Source: an uncultured Flavobacteriaceae bacterium
GTDB lineage: Bacteria > Bacteroidota > Bacteroidia > Flavobacteriales > Flavobacteriaceae
DNA: 64,000 nt
Direction of reading: 5' to 3'
NCBI GenBank assembly: GCA_947487895.1
Contig: CANKYF010000014.1
Coordinates: 62,001 to 126,000, forward strand
This document shows positions 19,830 through 29,065 of the stretch, piece by piece. Made by a program: the position numbers and the translations under genes. The notes below the pieces were generated by a model, which saw nothing but the letters and a program-made list of their open reading frames with translations, searched no databases and was not told the DNA's origin. Each line of letters begins with the position of its first letter. Positions within the stretch are counted from its first letter, which is position 1.

Positions 19830-19877
19830 TGTTAAGTGGCATGGTATTAAATACATTTTATAATAAATATAAGAATA

Positions 19878-20552
19878 ATGATATTACAACTTAAAGATAT
19901 TTTTAAATGGGTTAATTCTGGGGGAAATAGAATATTTCTGTTAAACAATGTAGACTTAACTGTTAAAGAAGGAGAGTTTATCTCTATTATGGGGGCTTCA
20001 GGTTCAGGAAAAACCACTTTACTTAATGTTATTGGAATGTTAGATAATTTCGATGAAGGCGAGTATACTTTTTTAGATGAATCTGTACACGATTTAAAAG
20101 AAAAACATCGTGCTAACTTATACAAAGAGTATATAGGTTTTGTATTTCAGGCATATCACTTAATAGATGAACTTACCGTTTATGAAAATATAGAAACCCC
20201 TCTGTTATATAAAAAGCATAGCAGATCTGAAAGAAAAGCTATGGTTGCCGATATGTTAGATCGCTTTAATATTGTTGGTAAGAAAGATTTGTTCCCATCC
20301 CAATTAAGTGGTGGTCAGCAGCAATTAGTAGGGATAGCAAGAGCTTTAATTTCTAATCCAAAACTCATTTTAGCCGATGAACCAACAGGTAACCTAAATT
20401 CAGAACAAGGTGAAGAAATTATGCAGTTGTTTAAAAAATTGAATGATGAAGGTGTGACTATTATTCAGGTAACACATTCTGAATCTAATGCTGCTTATGG
20501 TTCTCGTACTATTCATTTAAAAGATGGTATGGTAGTTAATAACCAATCTTAA
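19878..20552 (+). CDS. ABC transporter ATP-binding protein, MacB/LolD class
   Basis: 224 residues. Walker A GASGSGKTT (39-47), signature LSGGQ (143-147), Walker B LILADEP (163-169) and switch His200 are all intact, so it should hydrolyse ATP. The length and the NL after ADEPTG are typical of the LolD/MacB/FtsE class that pairs with FtsX-type permeases. It is the only ATPase seen for eight permeases and most likely serves several or all of them. The stop is one base before the start of the TolC-like gene, implying translational coupling. Confidence 0.95.
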   Translation: MILQLKDIFKWVNSGGNRIFLLNNVDLTVKEGEFISIMGASGSGKTTLLNVIGMLDNFDEGEYTFLDESVHDLKEKHRANLYKEYIGFVFQAYHLIDELTVYENIETPLLYKKHSRSERKAMVADMLDRFNIVGKKDLFPSQLSGGQQQLVGIARALISNPKLILADEPTGNLNSEQGEEIMQLFKKLNDEGVTIIQVTHSESNAAYGSRTIHLKDGMVVNNQS

Positions 20553-20553
20553 A

Positions 20554-21966
20554 ATGAGACATACAAAAGTTTTTTTTATTGCCTTTTTTACAATTTACAT
20601 AGGTCTAGTTAATGCTCAGAAACGTTTTACTTTAGAAGAATGTATTTCTATAGCTCTCGAAAATAACTTAGACCTAAAAAATGTTGAACTATTAAAGAAT
20701 TCTTCAAAAGTAAATTATAAACAATCATTAAATCAATTGCTGCCAAGTCTTAATGCAAATTATAACTTGGGTGTCAATGATGGGCGTAGTATAGATCCAT
20801 TTACTAATAGTTACATTAATCAAGAACTAACGTTTTCTAATTTAGGAGTAAATTTGAATACTACTATTTTTAATGGTTTTAGAATTTTAAATAGCATTAA
20901 ACAAAACACGTTTAATCTAAGAGCTTCAGAAATGGAAGTAGAAGAAGCAAGGCAAAATCTAAAATTACAAGTTACTTTAGGGTATATACAGATTTTAAAT
21001 AATGCAGACTTAATTGAATTGTCTAAGTCTAGATTAAAGAGTACAGAATCTCAATTAAAAAGGCTGAAAAGATTATACGAGCAGGAATCTGGAAATCCTA
21101 GTAATTACACAGATATGCAAGGGCAATATGCTACAGATAAGATAGGGATTATAAATTCTGAAAATAACTATAAATCGGCTATTTTAAACCTTTTAAGTCT
21201 GTTGAATTTGGATGATGTTTCAGAAAAAGAATTTGATAATATATCTGGTCTAATAGAAGCTAATAAATATCAGTTTTCAGCAGCAGAAGTATATAATGAA
21301 GCTCTAAATAATCTGGCTACATTTAAATCTAGACAATATAGAATTGAGGCCTCTAAAAGTGGTGTTAAGGCAGCAAGGTCTAATTATGTTCCTGAAGTGT
21401 CTTTATTTGGACAGTTAAATACTAATTATTCAAGTTTAGCCGAAGTATTTACAGAAACAGGTAATACAGTTATAGAAACAGGTAACTATGTCTCAATTGA
21501 TAATCAAGATTATCCAGTGTTAAAAAATGAAACCCAGTTTTCGGGATCAAAAATTAGCTATGAAGATCAATTTGAAAATAACTTAAATACAGTAGTAGGG
21601 GTGGCTGTTAGAGTTCCTCTGTTTAACGGGTTTAGAGCTAAAAATGAAGTGAAGCTTCAAAAAATACAATTAGAGAGAAATAAAACAGAGTTAGAAAGTA
21701 CTAAACTACTATTTAAGCAATCTATTGAAAAAGCTTACAACAGTATGGATGCAGCTTATAATAGGTATCATCTTTTAGTAGAACAAGTAACCGCTTATGA
21801 GGAATCTTACCGTATACAAGAGATTAGATTTAATAATGGTGTTTCTAATATTGTAGATTATATAACGGCTAAAAATAATCTAGATAGCTCTAGAATAAAT
21901 TTGAATAATGCCAAGTACGAATATTTATTACGCGTGAAAATACTGGATTTTTACAGAGGTGTTTAA
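20554..21966 (+). CDS. TolC-family outer-membrane efflux protein
   Basis: 470 residues with a signal peptide (about 1-21, ending VNAQ) and two outer-membrane efflux protein repeats: LEECISIALENNLDLK opens the first, and the C-terminal GVSNIVDYITAKNNLDSSRINL is the usual helical-barrel end. It forms a trimeric outer-membrane exit duct with a periplasmic tunnel. Cotranscribed with the ATPase upstream, it gives the array a route across the outer membrane. A periplasmic adaptor (HlyD/MacA-like) is needed by known systems and is absent between the visible genes; it may lie upstream of the window. Confidence 0.93.
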   Translation: MRHTKVFFIAFFTIYIGLVNAQKRFTLEECISIALENNLDLKNVELLKNSSKVNYKQSLNQLLPSLNANYNLGVNDGRSIDPFTNSYINQELTFSNLGVNLNTTIFNGFRILNSIKQNTFNLRASEMEVEEARQNLKLQVTLGYIQILNNADLIELSKSRLKSTESQLKRLKRLYEQESGNPSNYTDMQGQYATDKIGIINSENNYKSAILNLLSLLNLDDVSEKEFDNISGLIEANKYQFSAAEVYNEALNNLATFKSRQYRIEASKSGVKAARSNYVPEVSLFGQLNTNYSSLAEVFTETGNTVIETGNYVSIDNQDYPVLKNETQFSGSKISYEDQFENNLNTVVGVAVRVPLFNGFRAKNEVKLQKIQLERNKTELESTKLLFKQSIEKAYNSMDAAYNRYHLLVEQVTAYEESYRIQEIRFNNGVSNIVDYITAKNNLDSSRINLNNAKYEYLLRVKILDFYRGV

Positions 21967-21995
21967 AATTATAAATTTCAGCGTTTAGTTAGCTT

Positions 21996-22029
21996 AAAAG
22001 CTCCGAAAATGTATATTTTCAGAGCTTTT
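21996..22029. terminator. bidirectional terminator between TolC gene and DUF2911 gene
   Basis: Stem AAAAGCTC+GAAAAT against ATTTTC+GAGCTTTT with one C/A mismatch and a GTAT loop. It lies between two converging genes and can end transcription from both sides. Confidence 0.7.
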
Positions 22030-22041
22030 ATATTAGATTTT

Positions 22042-22587
22042 TTATTTAGTAAACGGAACAGCTACTCTTGTTGTTCCCCAACCTAAATACATGTTTACTC
22101 CATTATCAGCTTTGTCAAAAGCAATAGAGAAAGCCTCTAAAGATTCACTATCTGAAGAAACGGGAACAGATAACCTTGCTACATCGTTAGCTTCATCGTA
22201 AAAATAAGATCCCCATACATTTAAGTCTTTGCTAATTATTGCAGTCCATTCTTTATCACCAGGAATTGTATAAAATGTATAAGTTCCAGCTTTTACATGT
22301 GTACTTCCTAATTTCATGTCTTTATATAGCGTAAGTTCAGCAGCTTCGTTAGCGCCTAATCGCCATACTTTTCCATTTGGAGCTAACGTTGAAAGATCTC
22401 TACCTTTAAGTTGAGGTCTGCTATAAATAATCTTGATTAGCTTATTTGATTCTTTATAGCCAGTTGGAAACGCAGCTGCGTCCATAGGGCTTTTGTCTAA
22501 GTCTTTAAATTTTTGTGCGTTTACGTTTGTTGAAGCTAGTAAGATGAAAGCAAAAGCTAAAACCGAAAGAAATGATAGTTTTTTCAT
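22042..22587 (-). CDS. exported DUF2911 domain protein
   Basis: 181 residues with a signal peptide (about 1-24, ending NVNAQ). The rest matches the DUF2911 family, common in Bacteroidota: the segments IIYSRPQLKGRD, VWRLGANEAAELT and AGTYTFYTIPG are its conserved features. No activity is established for the family. It is a single gene convergent with the efflux cluster and tail-to-head with the T9SS cargo gene, from which it is separated by 131 bases. Confidence 0.88.
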   Translation of the reverse strand: MKKLSFLSVLAFAFILLASTNVNAQKFKDLDKSPMDAAAFPTGYKESNKLIKIIYSRPQLKGRDLSTLAPNGKVWRLGANEAAELTLYKDMKLGSTHVKAGTYTFYTIPGDKEWTAIISKDLNVWGSYFYDEANDVARLSVPVSSDSESLEAFSIAFDKADNGVNMYLGWGTTRVAVPFTK

Positions 22588-22718
22588 GATTTTAATTTTA
22601 ATAAATTATGTTAAGGTACTAAGGTCTTAAGCTTACAACAAAACTTACCGTTAGTGATGTTAAAGTTTATATAAAATATGTTAAGCCTTTTAACACATAA
22701 TTTACTATGAAAAGAAAA

Positions 22719-23996
22719 CTAGAACTTGATGAATTTTTTTGAAAGTCTCCCTAAGTTGTTATGAAATTCTATAATGTAAGTGCCTTTAGCTAAATAATCT
22801 ACATTGAAAGTATATTCTTTTTTAACAGCCGCTGTTACAATTTCTCTTTTTAATTTCTTTAATTGTTTTCCGTTAATGTCGTAGAGGTTAATTAGAATAT
22901 TGTCAGAGCTTTTAAAGTCGATCGTTAGTTTTAGAACGTCTTCAACGGGGTTTTTACTAAAATGAATTTCCAAAGGATTTTCAGTGTAAGTATCTTCAAA
23001 ATTAGTAACGTCTAATGTTTCTGAAGTGAATTTATAAATGGAAGTTCCTGAAGCGTAAGCTAACGAAGAATTAATAATGAAAATTCTATTTAAGTTGCTG
23101 CCAACATTAATATTTGTCCAAGATTGTCCACCATCATTGGTTTCATAAAAACCAGTGGTGTGTCCTCCCATCCAACCTCTATTCTCATTAATAAAACCTA
23201 AAGCTTGAATTTTACTTTCGGGGGCATTATAACTAGTCCAGTTTACGCCACCATCAGTAGTTTTAATTAACTGCCCTTGATTAGGAGCGGTAGTATCAAT
23301 TGAGCCAAAAATAACATCATTATCACTGTCTAAAACTTGAAGTTTCCAAACATATTGACCTGCAATATTAGAGTTGAAGATTTCAGTCCAAGTAGTACCC
23401 CCATCAGTAGTTTTTAATACAATAGCACCTGTTGAACTTTGTCCACCTACATAACCAAGAGTTTCTGTTAAAAATTTAATTTCAACTAATGCATCAGCAT
23501 ATGTAGACATATCAATGTATTCCCAAGTTGAACCGCTGTTTGTAGATTTAATAATGTGAGCTGGTCCAAAAAAAGCACCACAGCCATAAACTGTAGAGCT
23601 GCCAACTGTATCTAAACCACAAATAGCATTAGGGTTGGTAGAAATGTTAGTTACAGCAGTCCAAGTATCTCCTCCATCAATTGTTTTAAAAAAAGTATCA
23701 TTTAAAGTTCCTAAAAAACCTATGTTTTCATTTAAGAAATTAATGTTTCTAAAATAAAAATCACCTGTTAAATCAGCTTCATCAAGTTGTTCTGTCCAAG
23801 TTAATCCTCCATCAGTAGTTTTAAAAACTGAAGCGTAATAACCATTAGCTGCCCAACCTGTATTTTCATCTAAAAAATAAACATCATCAAATCTTTGATT
23901 GTTAATATTAGGAGTAATATTTGGAAGCGTTTTCCAATTAGGCTGACCAAAAGTAATTAAGCCAAAACTAAAAATTAAAAGTTTTACCAATCTCAT
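22719..23996 (-). CDS. T9SS-exported BNR/YCF48-like repeat protein
   Basis: 425 residues: signal peptide (about 1-17), then several repeats of the type 'TTDGGLTWTE' (for example near 67, 109, 194, 248, 287) which match BNR/Asp-box or photosystem II stability factor-like beta-propeller blades. The last 85 residues (from about 340; FSKNPVEDVLKLTI, YDINGKQLKKL, KGTYIIEF, KKFIKF) form a type A C-terminal sorting domain, so the protein is expected to leave the cell, or become surface-attached, through the type IX secretion system. Function unknown; a propeller scaffold is the safe description. Confidence 0.88.
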   Translation of the reverse strand: MRLVKLLIFSFGLITFGQPNWKTLPNITPNINNQRFDDVYFLDENTGWAANGYYASVFKTTDGGLTWTEQLDEADLTGDFYFRNINFLNENIGFLGTLNDTFFKTIDGGDTWTAVTNISTNPNAICGLDTVGSSTVYGCGAFFGPAHIIKSTNSGSTWEYIDMSTYADALVEIKFLTETLGYVGGQSSTGAIVLKTTDGGTTWTEIFNSNIAGQYVWKLQVLDSDNDVIFGSIDTTAPNQGQLIKTTDGGVNWTSYNAPESKIQALGFINENRGWMGGHTTGFYETNDGGQSWTNINVGSNLNRIFIINSSLAYASGTSIYKFTSETLDVTNFEDTYTENPLEIHFSKNPVEDVLKLTIDFKSSDNILINLYDINGKQLKKLKREIVTAAVKKEYTFNVDYLAKGTYIIEFHNNLGRLSKKFIKF

Positions 23997-24041
23997 AAAA
24001 CAAACTTAGCTAAAATAGATTAGAATAAATTTAAGCTAAAT

Positions 24042-27000
24042 CTATTTCTTAATAACTTTAACATTCATCTCTTCAACCTTTTTATCAGATAAAGGAGATG
24101 GTGCACCAAATAGTAAGTCTTCACTAGTTCCTGTTTTTGGGAATGCCATAACTTCTCTAATAGAAGCTTTTTTCTCTAAAATCATCATTAAACGGTCTAC
24201 ACCCCATGCAATACCACCATGAGGAGGTGCTCCATAATGAAATGCTTTGTACATAGTACCAACACTCTTCATCATTTCTTCTTTGTTGTAGCCCATGTTT
24301 TTGTACGTAGCTTCTAATATTTCTGGTTTATGAGCACGAACAGAACCACCACCAATTTCATAGCCATTCAATATCAAATCGTATTGTTGCGCTATTATGG
24401 AACCTATTTCTTTTTCTTTACCATTTATATGCTTCTCAATATCGTAAGTAGCTGGCATAGAGAATGGGTTATGCGTAAAAGTCCAATTACCCTCATCTGT
24501 TTTTTCAAACATTGGGAAATCAACTACCCATGCAGGTCTTAGTTCTTTGGCATTAATTAGCCTTAGCATTTTACCCATTTCCTGTCTAACCGCATCAAGA
24601 GCTTTATTTGCAGTGGCATAATCTGCAGCAGAAAAGAATACAATATCGCCTACTTGAGCATTTGTAGCTTTTATAATATTAGCTGCAATATCTTCGCCTA
24701 AGAATTTAATAATAGGTGATTGTAAATCGTTTTCATTTACAATAATATATGCTAGCCCACCTAAACCATGATCTTGGGCAATAGTAGTTAATTTTTCTAT
24801 TTGCCCTTTAGACATACGTTTCTTACCTTGTTCTTCAGCAGATACTTTAATGCATTTTACAATACCACCTTCATCAATTGGTTTGCTAAATACTTGGAAG
24901 GTTGTATCTTTTACAATATCTGTAATGTCTTGCATTTCTAATCCAAAACGAAGATCTGGTCTGTCACAACCATACTTATCCATGGCTTCTTTATAAGTAA
25001 GCACTTCAAATGGTTTTAAAATCCATTTTTTGCCATAAATTTTCTTCACAATGTCATTGAACATATTCGTGTTCAAATCTATAATTTGTTGCATACTAGC
25101 ATAAGCCACTTCAATATCTAGTTGCGTAAATTCAGGCTGACGATCACCACGGGAATCTTCATCTCTAAAACAACGTGCTATCTGGAAGTACTTTTCATAA
25201 CCACTCACCATAAGCATTTGCTTAAACTGTTGAGGTGCTTGTGGTAAGGTGTAGAATGAGCCTGCTTCTTTACGCGTAGGTACAATAAATTCGCGTGCAC
25301 CTTCATCTGTTCCAGCACTTAAAATAGGGGTTTCTATTTCAAGGAAATCTTGTTCATCTAGAATGTCTCGCATGAGTTTAATGACTCTATGTCTGTTTCT
25401 AATAACGCGATGAACATCTTGATTTCTATGATCTAAGAATTTATATTGAAAACGTGTTGTTTCGTTTGTTTTAGTGGCTCTTTTTATTTCAAAAGGCAAT
25501 GTTTTAGAAAGATTAAGAATTTCTAATTCTGATGTTTCTAATTCGATAGTACCGCTTCTCAATCCAGGATTGAAATCATCTTCTTTACGCTTTACAATTT
25601 CACCTGTTACAGTAATAACCGATTCTGGTTTTAGTTTTACAAGATCATCTAAGTCTCCAAAAGATTCGCTACTTAAGCGTACTTGAAAAATTTCATTACT
25701 AGAATCACGTAAGTCAATGAACATTAATTCTCCATGGTCACGTACACTAGATACCCAGCCAGACAATGTTACTTTTTTAGAAATAAAGTCTTCTGATAAT
25801 TGTGAAGCAATATGTGTTCTGTATTCGTCTTTTACAACTAAAGGAATTTCAGGTAATACCTCTTCTTCTGTAGTAGTTGATTGTTGTGTACTACCAGTTT
25901 TTTGTTTATTGCTTTGATCTTCAGTCTTCGGGTTTTCATTTTTACCAGAAAGAGCTTCTAAAATACTTTCACGAATTACTTTTCCTGAAGCACCCTTACC
26001 AATTATGCCAATAACTTTACCAACTAAAATACCTGCTTTTCCTTGATTCCCTCCTTTTATATCATTTGCTACAGCTTCGTTTTCAGAAATAACCTTTGCA
26101 ATAGCATCATTTATAGAATCTTCTGAAATGGTGTTTTCTTTGAAATAAGTAATATAATCAAAAGAAGTCTCTCCTAGTAGATTTTTAATAGCATTTTGGG
26201 CTAAAACAGGAGTGACTTTATCGTCTTTAAATAAGTTGAAAATTTCAATAAAGTTGTCAATATTATCAATTTTATTATAATCTTCAGGTTTTAAGTTGTT
26301 AGATAACGTTTTTGCAACAAATGAAGGTTCATTTATAACATTGTTAATAGTTATAAAAGTTTCAGAACGTAAAGAATCACCAGTAAAAAATTTAGCATCT
26401 TGAGGTAATACGCCTCCTTTTATTAAAATACGTTCTACAGCATAAGGTAATGCACTTGTATCTACATCAATAGATTCAACAACCTCTTTTATATTTACAA
26501 ACGGTAAATCTGGTTCAGAGATGAAACGATAATCTGCTTCAAACTCTTTTTTACGCATGGTTTTAGTCTGCTTTAAATCTGCATCAAATAAAACCGTGGT
26601 TTGATCTGGTCTAAACCCTTTGTATTCTATATAATAGTTAAGTTGTTTTTCAATTTCTTCTTTTAAAGCCTCTATCATAAACTTAAACGAGTTTAAGTTT
26701 TTTATTTCGGTACGAGGATTTAGTTGGCTGCTTCCTTTTTTTCTAAGCGATACAGAAACATCAGATTTAAACTCACCTTTTTCAAGATTTGCTTCAGATA
26801 TTTTTAAATTTTGTACAATACGTTGCAAGTATTGCGCATATGTTGATGCGTCTTCAATATAACGAATGCAAGGTTCTGTTACAATTTCAATTAATGGTAC
26901 ACCAGCTTTGTTAAAATCAACTAAGGATACTGTTTTTTCATGCATTAATTTTGCAGCATCTTCTTCAATATGAACTTGGGTAAGCTCAACAGTAAATTCA

Positions 27001-27377
27001 GAACCATCATTTCTAAAACAAGATACTTGTCCATCAGGAATTACAGGATTATGAAACTGTGTAATCTGTATATTCTTTGGATTGTCAGGGTACTCGTAAT
27101 GCTTTCTATCCCAGGAAATAACTTCGTTTTTAAAAGATGATTCCACCGCTTTTCCAAAGTAAATAGCTTTTACAATAGCTTCTTTATTTACGGCTGGTAA
27201 TACACCCATTTGTCCAGTACAAACCGAACAGATATTCTCATTAGGTATATCAATCTCTTGATTAGGACAAGAACAAAATAGTTTGGTTTTTGTATTTAAT
27301 CGGATATGAGTTTCCAGTCCGATAACCAATTCTAAATCGTGGGCTTCAAGCGCCTTATTTAATTGCTCTAAATCCAT
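24042..27377 (-). CDS. gatB/aspS: fusion of Asp-tRNA(Asn)/Glu-tRNA(Gln) amidotransferase subunit B and aspartyl-tRNA synthetase
   Basis: 1111 residues in one uninterrupted frame. Residues 15-475 are GatB: GLETHIRLNTKTKLFC, zinc ligands Cys35, Cys37, Cys50 and Cys53, kinase-like core, helical domain, and the YqeY-like tail (about 420-475) that grips tRNA. A Ser/Thr/Gln-rich linker (478-515) follows. Residues 520-1111 are a bacterial-type AspRS: OB-fold anticodon domain (535-625), class II motif 1 near 645-690, motif 2 (CFRDED, 736-741), GAD insertion (about 810-925) and motif 3 (GVDRLMMIL). His548 in RDHG sits where E. coli has Leu and Pseudomonas His, a mark of non-discriminating AspRS as I recall. 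Inferred role: charge tRNA(Asn) with Asp, then amidate it. Its start overlaps the gatA stop by one base. Confidence 0.95.
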   Translation of the reverse strand: MDLEQLNKALEAHDLELVIGLETHIRLNTKTKLFCSCPNQEIDIPNENICSVCTGQMGVLPAVNKEAIVKAIYFGKAVESSFKNEVISWDRKHYEYPDNPKNIQITQFHNPVIPDGQVSCFRNDGSEFTVELTQVHIEEDAAKLMHEKTVSLVDFNKAGVPLIEIVTEPCIRYIEDASTYAQYLQRIVQNLKISEANLEKGEFKSDVSVSLRKKGSSQLNPRTEIKNLNSFKFMIEALKEEIEKQLNYYIEYKGFRPDQTTVLFDADLKQTKTMRKKEFEADYRFISEPDLPFVNIKEVVESIDVDTSALPYAVERILIKGGVLPQDAKFFTGDSLRSETFITINNVINEPSFVAKTLSNNLKPEDYNKIDNIDNFIEIFNLFKDDKVTPVLAQNAIKNLLGETSFDYITYFKENTISEDSINDAIAKVISENEAVANDIKGGNQGKAGILVGKVIGIIGKGASGKVIRESILEALSGKNENPKTEDQSNKQKTGSTQQSTTTEEEVLPEIPLVVKDEYRTHIASQLSEDFISKKVTLSGWVSSVRDHGELMFIDLRDSSNEIFQVRLSSESFGDLDDLVKLKPESVITVTGEIVKRKEDDFNPGLRSGTIELETSELEILNLSKTLPFEIKRATKTNETTRFQYKFLDHRNQDVHRVIRNRHRVIKLMRDILDEQDFLEIETPILSAGTDEGAREFIVPTRKEAGSFYTLPQAPQQFKQMLMVSGYEKYFQIARCFRDEDSRGDRQPEFTQLDIEVAYASMQQIIDLNTNMFNDIVKKIYGKKWILKPFEVLTYKEAMDKYGCDRPDLRFGLEMQDITDIVKDTTFQVFSKPIDEGGIVKCIKVSAEEQGKKRMSKGQIEKLTTIAQDHGLGGLAYIIVNENDLQSPIIKFLGEDIAANIIKATNAQVGDIVFFSAADYATANKALDAVRQEMGKMLRLINAKELRPAWVVDFPMFEKTDEGNWTFTHNPFSMPATYDIEKHINGKEKEIGSIIAQQYDLILNGYEIGGGSVRAHKPEILEATYKNMGYNKEEMMKSVGTMYKAFHYGAPPHGGIAWGVDRLMMILEKKASIREVMAFPKTGTSEDLLFGAPSPLSDKKVEEMNVKVIKK

Positions 27378-28777
27378 TATATCGTATCTTTTAAGAAGTT
27401 AGCAAACTTCAAAACAAGTTCGTCGTTGTCTTTTGCGGCTGTAATTTGTAAGCCTGTCTCTGTGCCTTGAGGCACTGTTAAAGTTGGTAATTGTCCTAAA
27501 CTAAATCCTACCGTATAAGCATCTGATAAATACATAGCCAGCGGATCTTTTAAGCTATCTCCAATTTTTGGAGGAACACTAGGAGTTACAGGGGAAATAA
27601 TGATATCAACTTCGTTAAAATCGTTTTCAAAATTCTGAGAAATTTGATCTCTTAGTGCTAAGCCTTTTAAATAAATAGCGTCACTAAACCCTTGAGATAA
27701 TACTTGGTTACCACCAACAATTCTACGTTTGGTTTCTTCTGAAAATTTTTCAGAACGTGTTACAGAATAACTTTCTTTTAAGTTATCTGCTTCAATTCTA
27801 TCTCCATAATTTGTACCATCTAAACGTGATAGATTAGAAGCAGTTTCGGCCATTGCCAAGGTATAATATGTAGAAACCAAAGTATCAGATTTAAAGAAAT
27901 CTAGTGCTTTTACTTTAATACCTTTGGCTTTTATTTTTTCAATTGTTGATAAGAAATCATTTTTTATAGTCTCATCTATAGCTTCACTTTCAATAAAGTT
28001 TTTGAAGTATCCAATGGTTTTAATGTTGTCTGCGTTTAAAATTGAAGGAGCTTCTATTTCCGCGGAAGCGTAACTGGTTTGATCTTTTACATCTTTACCG
28101 CTCATAGTGTTTAATACAATACGAATATCCTCAATAGATTTAGCAATAGGTCCTACACAATCTGTAGATGATGCATAAGCCATTAATCCATATCTAGAAA
28201 TGCGGCCGTAAGTTGGCTTTAAACCATATATGGCATTGTATCCTGCTGGTTGACGTACAGAACCACCTGTATCGCCTCCAATAGAAAATATAGTAAAATC
28301 TTTAGCAACATTTACAGCTGAACCGCCACTAGAACCACCACCAACTAACTCAGGGTTATGAGCATTTTTAACAGCTCCGAAAATAGTATTCTCACTAGAT
28401 GACCCATGACCAAAACTATCGCAGTTTTCTTTAACTAATGGAATAGCACCGGCATCCAATAATTTTTGAATGGCTGTAGCAGTGTAAGCAGATTTATAGT
28501 TTTTTAATAAATCTGAACTTGCTGTTGTATAGGTGCCTTCAACCATATAGACATCTTTAATGCCAAACGGAATCCCTTCCAGTAATCCAATAGTTTCACC
28601 AGAGGCTATTTTTTTGTCAACTTTGGTAGCTAATTCTAAAGCAGTATTTTCAAGAAGACTATTTACCGTATTGTGAGTGTTAGATTTTAATAAAGCTAAC
28701 TTCCCTTTTACTAGATCAACACAAGAAATCTCTTTTTTGACCAATTGTTGGTGTAATGAGTGTATTTGAGATTCCAT
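27377..28777 (-). CDS. gatA: Asp-tRNA(Asn)/Glu-tRNA(Gln) amidotransferase subunit A
   Basis: 466 residues, an amidase-signature enzyme. The Ser-cisSer-Lys triad is visible: Lys in FGIKDVY, the glycine-serine stretch GGGSSGGSAV, and GGDTGGSVRQPA. GatA hydrolyses glutamine and passes ammonia through a channel to GatB, which amidates activated Asp-tRNA or Glu-tRNA. It lies between gatC (2-base gap) and the gatB::aspS fusion (1-base overlap), so the three polypeptides of GatCAB are made from one mRNA with tight coupling. Confidence 0.96.
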   Translation of the reverse strand: MESQIHSLHQQLVKKEISCVDLVKGKLALLKSNTHNTVNSLLENTALELATKVDKKIASGETIGLLEGIPFGIKDVYMVEGTYTTASSDLLKNYKSAYTATAIQKLLDAGAIPLVKENCDSFGHGSSSENTIFGAVKNAHNPELVGGGSSGGSAVNVAKDFTIFSIGGDTGGSVRQPAGYNAIYGLKPTYGRISRYGLMAYASSTDCVGPIAKSIEDIRIVLNTMSGKDVKDQTSYASAEIEAPSILNADNIKTIGYFKNFIESEAIDETIKNDFLSTIEKIKAKGIKVKALDFFKSDTLVSTYYTLAMAETASNLSRLDGTNYGDRIEADNLKESYSVTRSEKFSEETKRRIVGGNQVLSQGFSDAIYLKGLALRDQISQNFENDFNEVDIIISPVTPSVPPKIGDSLKDPLAMYLSDAYTVGFSLGQLPTLTVPQGTETGLQITAAKDNDELVLKFANFLKDTI

Positions 28778-28779
28778 AT

Positions 28780-29049
28780 CTATTCTTCTATAACTTTAGA
28801 AACTACTAAATACCCTTTCTTTTCTCTAGGGAAGTTTTCTTTTATGATTGCTTTTTCAGTTGTAGAACTTTCAATTACAATATCGTCTCTTAAATTATTC
28901 ACAGAAACAGCATTAATGCTACTTGTATTAAAAGTGTTGTCATTTGAAGTGTGCGCATTTTTAATTACATCAAATAATTGGCTCACTGCTTCAGAGGGTT
29001 CAGCGCCTTTAATACTCGACAGAATGTCGACTGTCATAATTTTACTCAT
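28780..29049 (-). CDS. gatC: Asp-tRNA(Asn)/Glu-tRNA(Gln) amidotransferase subunit C
   Basis: 89 residues. Only the C-terminal REKKGYLVVSKVIEE strongly resembles GatC (family pattern RED/GYFxVPKVIEE); the N-terminal helical part is divergent, lacking the usual LSPEE-like beginning. GatC is a belt that wraps around GatA-GatB and stabilises them. Position (first of three) and length agree with the assignment. A 114-base leader remnant separates its ATG from the attenuator stem upstream. Confidence 0.85.
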   Translation of the reverse strand: MSKIMTVDILSSIKGAEPSEAVSQLFDVIKNAHTSNDNTFNTSSINAVSVNNLRDDIVIESSTTEKAIIKENFPREKKGYLVVSKVIEE

Positions 29050-29065
29050 TCTTCTGTTTTTTTAG

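Noticed and set aside
24042-27377. GatB-AspRS junction as a sequencing or assembly artefact
   Set aside because: The frame is open through a low-complexity linker, both domains are complete, and gatC-gatA lie directly upstream with an Asn-specific leader; a frameshift artefact would not produce this.
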